Source: RGIG8748 sp045646525 (GTDB taxonomy: Bacteria; Bacillota; Clostridia; UMGS1810). Taken from it: a DNA stretch of 39,324 bases. Positions 23,396 through 31,820 of the stretch are shown one piece after another (the first letter of the stretch is position 1; each line of letters begins with the position of its first letter). The translations under genes were made by a program, and so were the position numbers. The stretch lies in assembly GCA_045646525.1 (NCBI GenBank), contig JAZRKX010000001.1, positions 1-39,324 on the forward strand, in the 5' to 3' direction. The notes under the pieces were generated by a model. That model searched no databases. It was not told the origin of the DNA and saw only the letters and a program-made list of their open reading frames with translations.

Positions 23396-24070
23396 ATGGT
23401 AAACTGGATTTATTTTGTAATGCGTATGATAATATCGTGTATATGCGGTGTAGCAATAGGTTTTGAACGAAAAAACCGTGCCAAAGAGGCGGGTGTAAGA
23501 ACTCATTGTATAGTAGCATGTGCCGCATGCCTTATGATGATTATATCAAAGTACGGATTTTATGACCTTATACAAAGTGCAGCAAAAAGCGGAGCAGATG
23601 TTCGCCTTGACCCGTCAAGACTTGCGCAGGGTATAGTAACGGGCGTGGGCTTTCTGGGTGCCGGTATGATATACATACAGCGCGGAAGTATAAGAGGTCT
23701 TACAACCGCTTCAGGTATATGGGCAACCTCGGGTATAGGTATGGCAATAGGAGCGGGAATGTATTTTGTGGGTATAAGCGCAACTGTTATAATACTTGTT
23801 ATACAGATAGTTCTTCATCACAAAATTAAGTTTATGACTCAGCACAAAACAAGGTCTCTTGCGGTGTACGGAGTAGCCATGGAGTCCTATCAGAATGCCG
23901 TTACCGACTACATGGAAACTCTTGGTATCAACATAAGTGAGGTTTCCATAAAGCAAAATGAAGACGCTACCCGAGACTATACATTCTATCTGGAAATGCC
24001 CGAGGACATTCGTGAGGAAGATATCATAAAGGGAATATCATACAGATGTAAGATAGACTTTATACACTAA
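23396..24070 (+). CDS. MgtC/SapB family membrane protein
   Basis: The 224-residue protein has the MgtC hydrophobic domain: GVAIGFERKNRAKEAGVRTH near residue 19, then GVGFLGAGMIY and GLTTASGIWATSGIGMAIGAG, each a family signature. Four or so membrane helices are followed by a cytoplasmic C-domain of about 70 residues with an ACT-like pattern. MgtC proteins are linked to growth in low magnesium and to ATP synthase control in pathogens; the role in a commensal or environmental Clostridia is uncertain. The ATG has AGAGGA upstream. Confidence 0.9.
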   Translation: MVNWIYFVMRMIISCICGVAIGFERKNRAKEAGVRTHCIVACAACLMMIISKYGFYDLIQSAAKSGADVRLDPSRLAQGIVTGVGFLGAGMIYIQRGSIRGLTTASGIWATSGIGMAIGAGMYFVGISATVIILVIQIVLHHKIKFMTQHKTRSLAVYGVAMESYQNAVTDYMETLGINISEVSIKQNEDATRDYTFYLEMPEDIREEDIIKGISYRCKIDFIH

Positions 24071-24272
24071 AGTCCTCTGCATTATAGGTTGCACTTGCAA
24101 GTTTCTTTTTGGGTTTTACACTCTTTTTAAAAATATCGTATTTGAACTTTTTGCATACAAAATCAGCGGGAACAGTTCCTTTTATGTCGCAAAGGATGTT
24201 TCCGCTTGTTTTATTTTCGTCTGCGTGAACACACAGATTGCATTTCGGATTTTCGATTTCTGAGTAAATCAT
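24060..24272 (-). CDS. Small four-Cys protein of unknown function
   Basis: With ATG 24272 (AAGGAG eight bases before) the product has 70 residues. It has CNLC near residue 11, then a third Cys (ILCDIKG) and a fourth (FVCKKFKYD), a spacing suited to one zinc site, and a basic second half ending YNAEDFSV. I recall similar short proteins with an SEIE..C..C start and KKFKYD motif across Clostridia, but I know no function. Its 3' end overlaps the convergent mgtC stop by 11 bases. A GTG three codons upstream overlaps the ribosome binding site. Confidence 0.7.
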   Translation of the reverse strand: MIYSEIENPKCNLCVHADENKTSGNILCDIKGTVPADFVCKKFKYDIFKKSVKPKKKLASATYNAEDFSV

Positions 24273-24358
24273 AATGCACACTCCTTGTATATTTGATTGA
24301 TATTCTATCAGATTTAGAAAACAAATTCAATGTTTTTTGCCAAAACTGCAAAAAAGTG

Positions 24359-24387
24359 TTGTAATTTGTTCAAAATAAATATATAAT
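24359..24387 (+). promoter_or_regulatory. Promoter of the cysE-cysS-mrnC-transketolase operon
   Basis: TTGTAA (24359-24364) and TATAAT (24382-24387) are 17 bases apart, 30 bases before the cysE start. Confidence 0.7.
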
Positions 24388-24416
24388 AAAGGATAGTATG
24401 ATAGGAGGAGTCCGAC

Positions 24417-25136
24417 ATGATTTTTATATACATAGTTTTGGCCATTTTCCTATTGTGGGCGGTGCTTTTCTTTTCGGTTGCCCCAAGGGAGATGACAAAC
24501 ATACTTCAAAGGGACCCTGCCGCAAGAAATTATTTTGAGATTATATTTCTTTACCCCGGTCTTCATGCGGTGGTATGGCACAGATATGCTCACTTTTTCT
24601 ATAAGCACAGGCTGTTTCTTACAGCAAGGATAATTTCTCAGGTTACAAGATTTTTTACAGGCATTGAGATTCATCCGGGAGCCACAATAGGCAGAGGTCT
24701 TTTTATAGACCACGGTATGGGTATAGTAATTGGCGAAACTGCCGAAATAGGCGATAACTGTACCATATATCAGAATGTAACCCTCGGCGGTACGGGTAAG
24801 GATAAGGGCAAGAGACATCCCACAATAGGTGATAATGTGTTAATCGGCTGCGGTGCCAAGGTGCTCGGACCCTTTACTGTGGGCGATAATTCCAAAATTG
24901 CCGCAAATGCCGTGGTGCTTACCGAAGTTCCCGAGAATTCAACCGCCGTAGGAGTACCTGCACGCATTGTAAAGAAAGATAATCAGAGGATAAGTAATAT
25001 GGACCTCGACCAGATTCATATGCCCGACCCCACAAGTCAGGAGCTTTGCAGGTTAGGTAAGCTTATAAGGGATATGGAGGGCAGAATACATCAGCTGGAA
25101 AATGAAAGAAAGGATGATACACATGAAGATATATAA
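24417..25136 (+). CDS. cysE: Serine O-acetyltransferase with N-terminal membrane segment
   Basis: CysE makes O-acetylserine from serine and acetyl-CoA, the first step of cysteine synthesis. The catalytic left-handed beta-helix spans about 75-195 with hexapeptide repeats (IHPGATIGRGLFIDHGMG, IGDNCTIYQNVTLGG). His in FIDHGMG is catalytic. Residues 2-22 form a hydrophobic segment, IFIYIVLAIFLLWAVLFFSV, that short CysE/EpsC proteins such as the Bacillus one lack, so this form may be membrane-anchored. GGAGGAG lies before the ATG. The C-terminus overlaps cysS by 14 bases, tying cysteine synthesis to its charging enzyme. Confidence 0.9.
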   Translation: MIFIYIVLAIFLLWAVLFFSVAPREMTNILQRDPAARNYFEIIFLYPGLHAVVWHRYAHFFYKHRLFLTARIISQVTRFFTGIEIHPGATIGRGLFIDHGMGIVIGETAEIGDNCTIYQNVTLGGTGKDKGKRHPTIGDNVLIGCGAKVLGPFTVGDNSKIAANAVVLTEVPENSTAVGVPARIVKKDNQRISNMDLDQIHMPDPTSQELCRLGKLIRDMEGRIHQLENERKDDTHEDI

Positions 25137-26493
25137 TTCCATGACAAGACAGAAAGAAGAATTCATACCGCTTCACGAGAATACTGTAAATATGTATTCA
25201 TGCGGACCTACGGTATACAATTTCTTCCATCTTGGAAACGCAAGACCGTTTATAATCTTCGACCAGCTCAGAAGATACTTTGAATACAGAGGCTATAAGG
25301 TAAATTTCGTTCAGAATTTTACCGATATAGATGACAAGATGATAAATAAGGCAAATGACCTTGGTATTACTGTAAAAGAGCTTGGCGAGCAGTATATTGC
25401 AGAGTATTTCAAGGATGCAAAGGCACTTGGTATAAAGGAAGCAACAGTTCATCCCAAGGCTACCGAGCATATAGATGAAATCATAAAGCTTGTTTCAACT
25501 CTTATAGAAAAGGGCTATGCATATGAGGTAGACGGAGATGTTTACTTCCAGACAAGCAAGTTCAATGAATACGGCAAGCTTTCCAAACAGCCTCTCGAAG
25601 ACCTTGAGGCAGGCGCAAGAATAAATATAAACGAAGCCAAAAGAGAGCCTCTTGATTTTGCAGTATGGAAAAAGCAAAAAGAGGGAGAACCCGCATGGGA
25701 GAGTCCCTGGGGCATGGGAAGACCGGGTTGGCACATTGAGTGCTCCGCGATGGCAAATAAATATCTTGGTGAGACAATAGATATCCACAGCGGCGGTAAG
25801 GACCTTATGTTCCCGCATCACGAAAACGAAATCGCACAGAGCGAATGTGCACACGGATGCACCTTTGCAAGATATTGGATGCACAACGGCTTCATAAATG
25901 TAGATAATGAAAAGATGTCCAAATCCAAGGGCAATTTCTTTACCATAAGGGATATAGCAGAGCATTTTCCCCACAGAGTTATAAGATTCTTTATGCTCAC
26001 AGCTCACTACAGAAGTCCCATCAATTTCTCGGATGAGCTTCTCACTCAGGCACAGAGCAGTCTGGACAGAATAGACAGATGCAGGGAAAATATCGAGTTC
26101 TCCATGCAGGGCGAATCAGGTGTAAACGACACAGAACTTTCTGCGTACAGAGAAAAATTCATTGCCGCAATGGACGATGACTTAAATACTGCAGATGCAA
26201 TTTCTGTTATATTTGAGCTTGTTAAAGAGATTAATACACTCATAGGCGACATGAATGATTCATCCAAAAAAGCCGCACTTGATTTATTAACCGAGCTTTG
26301 CGATGTTCTGGGAATATCCAAGGAAAAGGAAGACAAAATTCTCGATAGCGATATAGAAGCTCTTATAAATGAAAGAACAGAGGCAAAGAAAGCAAAGAAT
26401 TTCGCCCGTGCAGACGAAATAAGAGACATCCTTAAGGACATGGGCATAATTCTCGAGGACACCAGACAGGGTGTTAAGTGGAAGAGGGTATAA
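25123..26493 (+). CDS. cysS: Cysteinyl-tRNA synthetase
   Basis: CysRS attaches cysteine to tRNA-Cys. The 456-residue class I enzyme has a HIGH-type motif (FFHLGNARPF), the KMSKS loop (EKMSKSKGNFFTI) and zinc ligands in SCGPTVYNF, HIECSAMA and PHHENEIAQSE. The DALR domain and a C-terminal LKDMGIILEDT region follow, giving standard length. ATG 25123 is used because it begins MKIYNSMTRQKEEF, as in homologues, and AAAGGA lies nine bases before; the frame is open upstream inside cysE. No T-box leader is present; expression would follow cysE. Confidence 0.97.
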   Translation: MKIYNSMTRQKEEFIPLHENTVNMYSCGPTVYNFFHLGNARPFIIFDQLRRYFEYRGYKVNFVQNFTDIDDKMINKANDLGITVKELGEQYIAEYFKDAKALGIKEATVHPKATEHIDEIIKLVSTLIEKGYAYEVDGDVYFQTSKFNEYGKLSKQPLEDLEAGARININEAKREPLDFAVWKKQKEGEPAWESPWGMGRPGWHIECSAMANKYLGETIDIHSGGKDLMFPHHENEIAQSECAHGCTFARYWMHNGFINVDNEKMSKSKGNFFTIRDIAEHFPHRVIRFFMLTAHYRSPINFSDELLTQAQSSLDRIDRCRENIEFSMQGESGVNDTELSAYREKFIAAMDDDLNTADAISVIFELVKEINTLIGDMNDSSKKAALDLLTELCDVLGISKEKEDKILDSDIEALINERTEAKKAKNFARADEIRDILKDMGIILEDTRQGVKWKRV

Positions 26494-26494
26494 G

Positions 26495-26926
26495 ATGGAT
26501 TTTCCTTATCTGGACGGCAAGAAGCCGGTTGAATTTTCATCGCTGGCACTTGCATATATAGGTGATGCGGTATATGAGGTATATGTGCGCTCACATCTGC
26601 TTGACGGGGGGAATATACCCGTAAAGAAGCTTCATAAACTCTCCATAGGTTATGTGTGCGCAGGGGCGCAAAGCAAAATAGTCCATGAGCTCGAAGCACA
26701 TCTTACCGAGGAGGAAATGGCAGTATATAAGCGCGGAAGAAATGCTCATTCGAACACATCTGCCAAGAATGCTGATATAGTCGATTACAGGCACGCAACA
26801 GGTTTCGAGGCACTCATAGGATATCTTTTTATATCCAAGCAGTACGAAAGACTCAATGAGATAATAAGATTATCTTTTGAAATAGCAAACAAAACAACGG
26901 ACACGGAGGAAGAGAGTAATGAATAA
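26495..26926 (+). CDS. mrnC: Mini-ribonuclease III
   Basis: Mini-III is a compact RNase III without a dsRNA-binding domain that trims 23S rRNA precursors. The 143-residue product has the two acidic catalytic clusters in AYIGDAVYEVYVR and FEALIGYLF and the family stretch RGRNAHSNTSAKNADI. It starts one base after cysS, the classic cysS-mrnC order in Firmicutes, and overlaps the transketolase N-subunit start by eight bases. Confidence 0.95.
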   Translation: MDFPYLDGKKPVEFSSLALAYIGDAVYEVYVRSHLLDGGNIPVKKLHKLSIGYVCAGAQSKIVHELEAHLTEEEMAVYKRGRNAHSNTSAKNADIVDYRHATGFEALIGYLFISKQYERLNEIIRLSFEIANKTTDTEEESNE

Positions 26927-27758
26927 CACACAGCTGGAGCTCATCTCCTACAAAATCAGAAAGCACGCAATAGACGGCGTGCATGCTGCAAAATCGGGTC
27001 ATCCCGGCGGTTCGCTTTCCATAGCGGATATTATGGCAGTTCTTTATTTTGAAGAGATGAATGTTTACCCTAAAGACTGCAAAAATCCCGACAGAGACCG
27101 TTTTGTTCTCTCCAAGGGACATTGTGCACCTGCACTTTACGGTGCGCTTGCAGAAAAAGGATTTATCCCCAAGGAGGATATCATTACCTTAAGAAAGGCA
27201 GACAGCTATCTTCAGGGACATCCCGATATGAAGCACATACCCGGAGTGGACATGTCCACAGGCTCTCTCGGTCAGGGTATATGTGCCGCAAACGGTATGG
27301 CGCTTGCTGCCAAGCTGGATAACAAGGATTACAGAGTGTACACAATCCTCGGTGACGGCGAATGCGAAGAAGGACAGGTATGGGAAGCCGCTATGTTTGC
27401 ATCCCACTATAAGCTCGATAACCTTGTGGCATTTCTCGATTTCAACGGTCTTCAGATAGACGGCGATATAACAAAGGTTATGAATCCCACACCGTTTGAT
27501 AAAAAGTTTGAGGCATTCGGCTGGAATGTAATAGCTATAGATGCTCACAACTTTGACGAAATAAAATCCGCTCTTAAAGCGGCAAAGGAATGTAAGGGTA
27601 AGCCTACACTTATTCTTGCAAAATCCGTAAAGGGCAAGGGCGTTTCCTATATGGAAAATCAGGCGTCATGGCACGGCTCTGCGCCCAACGATGAGCAGTA
27701 CGAGACAGCAGTTAATGAACTTAATCAGAAGATAAAGGAATTGGAGGCGAGAGTATAA
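26919..27758 (+). CDS. Transketolase, N-terminal subunit
   Basis: This 279-residue half binds thiamine diphosphate: HPGGSLSIAD near residue 29, then the GDG motif in ILGDGECEEGQVWEA, ending with FLDFNGLQ around 27 residues later. Together with the next protein it moves two-carbon units between sugars of the pentose phosphate pathway. Split transketolases are usual in Clostridia and archaea. It overlaps mrnC by eight bases and its TAA overlaps the next ATG, so the two halves are made in equal amounts. Confidence 0.95.
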   Translation: MNNTQLELISYKIRKHAIDGVHAAKSGHPGGSLSIADIMAVLYFEEMNVYPKDCKNPDRDRFVLSKGHCAPALYGALAEKGFIPKEDIITLRKADSYLQGHPDMKHIPGVDMSTGSLGQGICAANGMALAAKLDNKDYRVYTILGDGECEEGQVWEAAMFASHYKLDNLVAFLDFNGLQIDGDITKVMNPTPFDKKFEAFGWNVIAIDAHNFDEIKSALKAAKECKGKPTLILAKSVKGKGVSYMENQASWHGSAPNDEQYETAVNELNQKIKELEARV

Positions 27759-28702
27759 TGGCAGATGTTAAAAAGATAGCAACAAGAGAATCCTACGGTA
27801 ATGCTCTGGCATCCCTTGGTGAGAAGTACGATATAGTTGTTCTCGATGCCGACCTTTCCAAGTCCACAAAGACAGATACATTCAAGAAAGCATTCCCCGA
27901 CAGATTTATAAACATGGGTATAGCAGAGCAGAATATGATGAGTACAGCAGCAGGTCTTGCATCATGCGGCAAGGTTGTATTCGCAAGCTCTTTTGCAATG
28001 TTTGCGGCAGGCAGAGCCTTTGAACAGATAAGAAACTCTATCTGCTACCCCAACATAAATGTAAAGATAGGTGCTACCCATGCGGGTATATCCGTAGGTG
28101 AAGACGGTGCTACACACCAGTGTCTTGAGGATATGGGAATTATGCGTACCATACCCAATATGGTTGTCATAAACCCTGCCGACGATGTTGAGGCAAGAGC
28201 CGCTGTAAAAGCAGCTATAGAGCACGACGGTCCCGTGTACCTGCGTTTTGGCAGACTTGCAGTTCCCGTACTCTATGATGAGGCTGATTACAAGTTTGAA
28301 ATCGGCAAGGGCGTTCTTTTAAGAGAAGGAACAGATGTAACTATAGTTGCAACAGGACTCATGGTAGAAATGGCTTTAAATGCAAGTGAGGCACTTAAGG
28401 CAGAGGGTATAAATGCAAGAGTTATAAACATACATACCATAAAACCTATAGACCGAGAAATACTTGTAAAAGCGGCTAAAGAAACAGGTGCTATAGTAAC
28501 CTGCGAGGAGCACAATATAATAGGTGGTCTTGGCAGTGCAGTAGCAGAGGTAATATGCGAAGAAGCACCTGTTCCTATGGAAAGGGTAGGCGTAAAAGAT
28601 GTGTTCGGAAAGTCTGGCGTACCCGCTGACCTCTTTAAAGACTACGGCTTAACAAGCGAGGATATTGTAAAAGCAGTTAAGAAAGTTGTTTCGAAAAAAT
28701 AA
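27758..28702 (+). CDS. Transketolase, C-terminal subunit
   Basis: The 314-residue half supplies the pyrimidine-binding domain (MGIAEQNMMSTAAGLA, with the Glu that activates thiamine diphosphate; FASSFAMFAAGRAFEQIRN) and the C-terminal regulatory domain (TCEEHNIIGGLGSAVAEV). ATG 27758 overlaps the upstream TAA as TAATG. DXS- and 2-oxoacid dehydrogenase-type proteins share this fold, but the neighbouring N-half makes transketolase the clear call. It is the last gene before a strong terminator. Confidence 0.95.
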   Translation: MADVKKIATRESYGNALASLGEKYDIVVLDADLSKSTKTDTFKKAFPDRFINMGIAEQNMMSTAAGLASCGKVVFASSFAMFAAGRAFEQIRNSICYPNINVKIGATHAGISVGEDGATHQCLEDMGIMRTIPNMVVINPADDVEARAAVKAAIEHDGPVYLRFGRLAVPVLYDEADYKFEIGKGVLLREGTDVTIVATGLMVEMALNASEALKAEGINARVINIHTIKPIDREILVKAAKETGAIVTCEEHNIIGGLGSAVAEVICEEAPVPMERVGVKDVFGKSGVPADLFKDYGLTSEDIVKAVKKVVSKK

Positions 28703-28710
28703 TTACATAC

Positions 28711-28745
28711 AAAAAAGCTTGGACGTGATGTCCAAGCTTTTTCTT
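28711..28745. terminator. Bidirectional terminator after the transketolase genes
   Basis: AAAAAGCTTGGAC (28712-28724) pairs perfectly with 28730-28742 around GTGAT; T runs occur on both strands. The convergent M18 peptidase ends at 28744. Confidence 0.88.
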
Positions 28746-30105
28746 ATGCTTTGTAGTTGTAAAAAGCCTTATAAGCTTTGTATGCAGTATATATATCCGC
28801 CTTGCTTGCTATTTCATAGGGAGAATGCATGGATAGGAGACCCACACCCACATCTATCGTGTCTACATTAAGATTAGCGATAAACTGCGCCACAGTTCCG
28901 CCTCCGCCGAGGTCTACTTTGCCAAGCTCGCACATCTGCCAGTCTATGTCGCTGTCGTCAAAAATTTTGCGTATCAGAGCGACAAACTCTGCATTGGCAT
29001 CGGATGTACCCGATTTACCTCTTGCGCCCGTGTACTTGCAGATGGATATACCTGCGCCGAGGTGGCAACTGTTCATCTCTTCCGAAACACTCTTGTAATT
29101 TGCATCCACAGCCGCCGCTACATCGGATGAAAGACACATCGACGCGGAAAGGCATCTTCTAAGGTATAAATCATTATATTCGCCCTTAACGCTGAATATA
29201 ATTTCTGAAAGCGCATTTTCAAAGAATTTAGACTGCATACCTGTATTTCCCATGCTTCCTATTTCCTCTTTGTCTGCAAGGAAGCATATTGAGGTTTTTT
29301 TGGGTGCATCGGTCTCGAGTATCGCCATAAGAGAGGTGTATGCGCATACTCTGTCATCCTGACCGTAGGAGCCTACGAGCGATGAGTCAAGTCCCACACT
29401 CTGTGCCTTGAACTGAGGCACTATTTCAAGTTCTGCGCTTGCAAAGTCTTTCTCGTCTATGTCGTATTTTTTCTTTAATAAATCAATTATTGTGTTTTTA
29501 TACTTGTCCTTCTCGCTGTCGCACGGCATGGAGCCTGCAAGGACATTGAGGTCCTCGCCCGTAAAGGCTTCGGAGAGCTTTTTGGTCATCTGTTCCTGAG
29601 CCAGGTGGGGCAGAAGGTCAGTTACGGTAAGCACGGGGTCGCCCTCGTTTTCGCCTATGTTAATATCTATGGTCGTCCCGTCGGGCTTTACCACCACACC
29701 TATAAGAGACAGGGGAATTGCGGTCCATTGGTACTTTTTGATTCCGCCGTAATAGTGTGTTTTAAAAAGTACCGTGTTTGAGTCTTCGTAAAGCGGAGAG
29801 GGTTTAAGGTCAAGACGGGGACTGTCTATGTGTGCGGCAACTATCGAGGTGCCGTTTAATATGTCCTCACTGCCTATTACGGCAAGGATTATGTTCTTTT
29901 CGCGGTTTTTGATGTATACCTTGTCACCGCTTTTGTAAGCCTTTGTACTGTCAAAGGGCACAAAGCCTGCATCAAGAGCCATTTTTTCTGCATTTTTTAT
30001 GCAGAGCCTTTCTGTTTTGGACGAATTAAGATAGTCAATGTATTTACTGCAAAACTCCATAACATCAGCATGAGGGAGTTTTGTCCAGGAATTTATTTTT
30101 TCCAT
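28744..30105 (-). CDS. M18 family aminopeptidase
   Basis: This 453-residue cytoplasmic metallopeptidase removes N-terminal, typically acidic, residues. Zinc-site motifs are IVAAHIDSPRLDL near 95, the Glu pair in FLADKEEIGSMGNTG near 275, and the C-terminal His in GLLSMHSPYEIASKAD; the Asp ligand is expected around GTSDANAEF. Length fits family M18 (aspartyl aminopeptidase). The start is ATG 30105 with GGAGG eight bases before; an upstream TTG overlaps that site. Confidence 0.93.
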   Translation of the reverse strand: MEKINSWTKLPHADVMEFCSKYIDYLNSSKTERLCIKNAEKMALDAGFVPFDSTKAYKSGDKVYIKNREKNIILAVIGSEDILNGTSIVAAHIDSPRLDLKPSPLYEDSNTVLFKTHYYGGIKKYQWTAIPLSLIGVVVKPDGTTIDINIGENEGDPVLTVTDLLPHLAQEQMTKKLSEAFTGEDLNVLAGSMPCDSEKDKYKNTIIDLLKKKYDIDEKDFASAELEIVPQFKAQSVGLDSSLVGSYGQDDRVCAYTSLMAILETDAPKKTSICFLADKEEIGSMGNTGMQSKFFENALSEIIFSVKGEYNDLYLRRCLSASMCLSSDVAAAVDANYKSVSEEMNSCHLGAGISICKYTGARGKSGTSDANAEFVALIRKIFDDSDIDWQMCELGKVDLGGGGTVAQFIANLNVDTIDVGVGLLSMHSPYEIASKADIYTAYKAYKAFYNYKA

Positions 30106-30136
30106 AATTTTTACCTCCAAAGATTAATGTACCTAT

Positions 30137-30165
30137 ATTGTAATACAAAACTTTGTAAAATACAA
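30137..30165 (-). promoter_or_regulatory. Promoter of the M18 aminopeptidase
   Basis: On the minus strand TTGTAT (30165-30160) and TACAAT (30142-30137) are 17 bases apart. The segment contains the near-palindromes TTGTAATACAA and TTGTAAAATACAA, reminiscent of the TTGTACAA pair in the efp promoter. Confidence 0.65.
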
Positions 30166-30188
30166 GTCGAATTATGATATAGTTTCTG

Positions 30189-30217
30189 TTGATTTTGTTA
30201 AAAAAGCAGTGTATAAT
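30189..30217 (+). promoter_or_regulatory. Promoter of the pseudokinase-TPR gene
   Basis: TTGATT (30189-30194) and TATAAT (30212-30217) are 17 bases apart, 30 bases before the start. Confidence 0.7.
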
Positions 30218-30247
30218 AATTATGTAGTCTATTTTACGGAGGTAATT

Positions 30248-31816
30248 ATGGCTGTTAATAATGAAACCAATTCCTCATCCCTGGGCATAAGGCTCAGCAG
30301 TGTTATGGAAACATACTCCACACGCACAAGTGTGGTTAAGCTCGGTATAGATGTACTCGAACAACTCATATCTTTAAGAGACGGCGGTGCGAAGTGCGCT
30401 GTTCTTACTCCCACGGATATATATGTAACGCCAAACGGTGAATTTAAGCTTGGCACGGTTCCGCAGCGCCCGCCCGAAAAGAGCGACCGCTTTTCGCATC
30501 TGGTGCAGCTATACACAGCGCCCGAAGCTTACGAAAAGCTGGATGGAGACGGTCCTGCAATTTTTGCTCTGGGCACCATAATGTATAAGCTTTTAAACGG
30601 CGGTCTTGAGCCTTTCAGAAACGCTCTGGATTTTGATTCCGCAGCCAGCGCATATAAACTCAGAATAAGCGGAATAAGGCTCTCTGCTCCTGTGAATGCG
30701 GATGCTCTCTTGTCTGCAATTATACTTAAGGCATGCGAGTACAATCCTGACCGCAGATATATTTGCGCAGAGGATATGTTAGAGGAGCTTATGCTTCTGG
30801 CAGACGGTAACTATCAGCGCAAGCCGAGACCTGTTCGCGTAGACCCTTTGCCTCAAAATGAAGAGGTTAAAAAACTACCCTTTGCGGCAATAGGCATAGG
30901 TGCAGGTGTAATTGTATTTGCAATTCTTGTGTTCTGTTTTAACCTTAAATATAATGATACATATGTAAGAGCCGAAAGGTATATGCGCGACGGCAAGATA
31001 GAAAAGGCTGTGGAAATGTTTCAGGATATTTCATGGTACAAGGACTCGGACGATATGCTGAGAAAGTGCGATTTTCTCAAAGCAGAGGGCTATCTTGATG
31101 ACGGAAAAACCGATAAGGCAATTAAGATTTTCGAGGAACTTACCGCCATAGATTACGATGGCGCAAGGGATGCTTTGAATAAGGCGCTTCTGGTTAAGGT
31201 AGCAGAGCTTACAAAGCAGGGCAAAACCGATGAGGCCATGAAGCTTCTTGAAAGTATAGACGGTCAAACAGATGAGTCCGATGAACTCATAAAAGAGCAG
31301 AAGCACCAAACTGCTATGGATTTGTATATAGACGGAAATTATAGGGAAGCAAAGGAAATCTTTCTTGCCATAGACGAAAAGGAAATGGCTCAGGAATGTG
31401 AGTATTGTCTGGCGCTTGACTATAAAAAGGATTCGGAGTATACAAGGGCGATGTCTTCGTTTAATTCTCTGGACGGCTACAACGACAGTAATGAGCAGTT
31501 TACCGAATGTGAAGAGTGGCTTCTTAATAAGAACAAAGAAGATGGCACCTTTAAGTCGGTCAAAAAGATGGAAGGCCGTTTCTCAGACGAAGATGGTTAT
31601 TATGTAGAGTATACTTTAGATGGTGATGAAATTGGCAGTAAATATTCTCTGCCCTTTGAGGAGGGTGAGTATTTCCGTTTAAAAGACGGTATCCACTATC
31701 ATAGTGATGATGGAAAATCATGGGAAAAACAGTGGATATACGAAAGCACATCCGACGGCGAAATACTTGCATACAACTATATAGACGGAAAGGTATATTC
31801 ACTTTCCAAAGAATAA
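30248..31816 (+). CDS. Membrane pseudokinase C-lobe with extracytoplasmic TPR-like repeats
   Basis: The 522-residue protein starts at ATG 30248 (GGAGG five bases before). Residues about 30-185 match only the C-lobe of a bacterial Ser/Thr kinase: an alpha-E helix (VVKLGIDVLEQL), then LTPTDIYVTPNGEFKLG where an HRD..N..DFG region is expected, LYTAPEAYE (APE motif), DGPAIFALGTIMYKLLNG, and KACEYNPDRRYICAEDML. The Gly-rich loop and ATP-binding Lys are missing, HRD and DFG are lost, so it cannot be an ordinary kinase. A membrane helix (about 211-233) leads to TPR-like repeats (about 240-430) and a beta-rich end. The kinase part should be inside and the repeats outside. No partner gene adjoins it. 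Confidence 0.72.
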   Translation: MAVNNETNSSSLGIRLSSVMETYSTRTSVVKLGIDVLEQLISLRDGGAKCAVLTPTDIYVTPNGEFKLGTVPQRPPEKSDRFSHLVQLYTAPEAYEKLDGDGPAIFALGTIMYKLLNGGLEPFRNALDFDSAASAYKLRISGIRLSAPVNADALLSAIILKACEYNPDRRYICAEDMLEELMLLADGNYQRKPRPVRVDPLPQNEEVKKLPFAAIGIGAGVIVFAILVFCFNLKYNDTYVRAERYMRDGKIEKAVEMFQDISWYKDSDDMLRKCDFLKAEGYLDDGKTDKAIKIFEELTAIDYDGARDALNKALLVKVAELTKQGKTDEAMKLLESIDGQTDESDELIKEQKHQTAMDLYIDGNYREAKEIFLAIDEKEMAQECEYCLALDYKKDSEYTRAMSSFNSLDGYNDSNEQFTECEEWLLNKNKEDGTFKSVKKMEGRFSDEDGYYVEYTLDGDEIGSKYSLPFEEGEYFRLKDGIHYHSDDGKSWEKQWIYESTSDGEILAYNYIDGKVYSLSKE

Positions 31817-31820
31817 AAAT

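Noticed and set aside
25495..26007. 170-residue minus-strand frame
   Set aside because: It is the reverse of cysS codons; the product is a Cys/Tyr-rich shadow without domains.
26046..26699. 217-residue minus-strand frame over cysS/mrnC
   Set aside because: It spans two well-identified genes and is Ser/Arg-rich, as mirror frames are.
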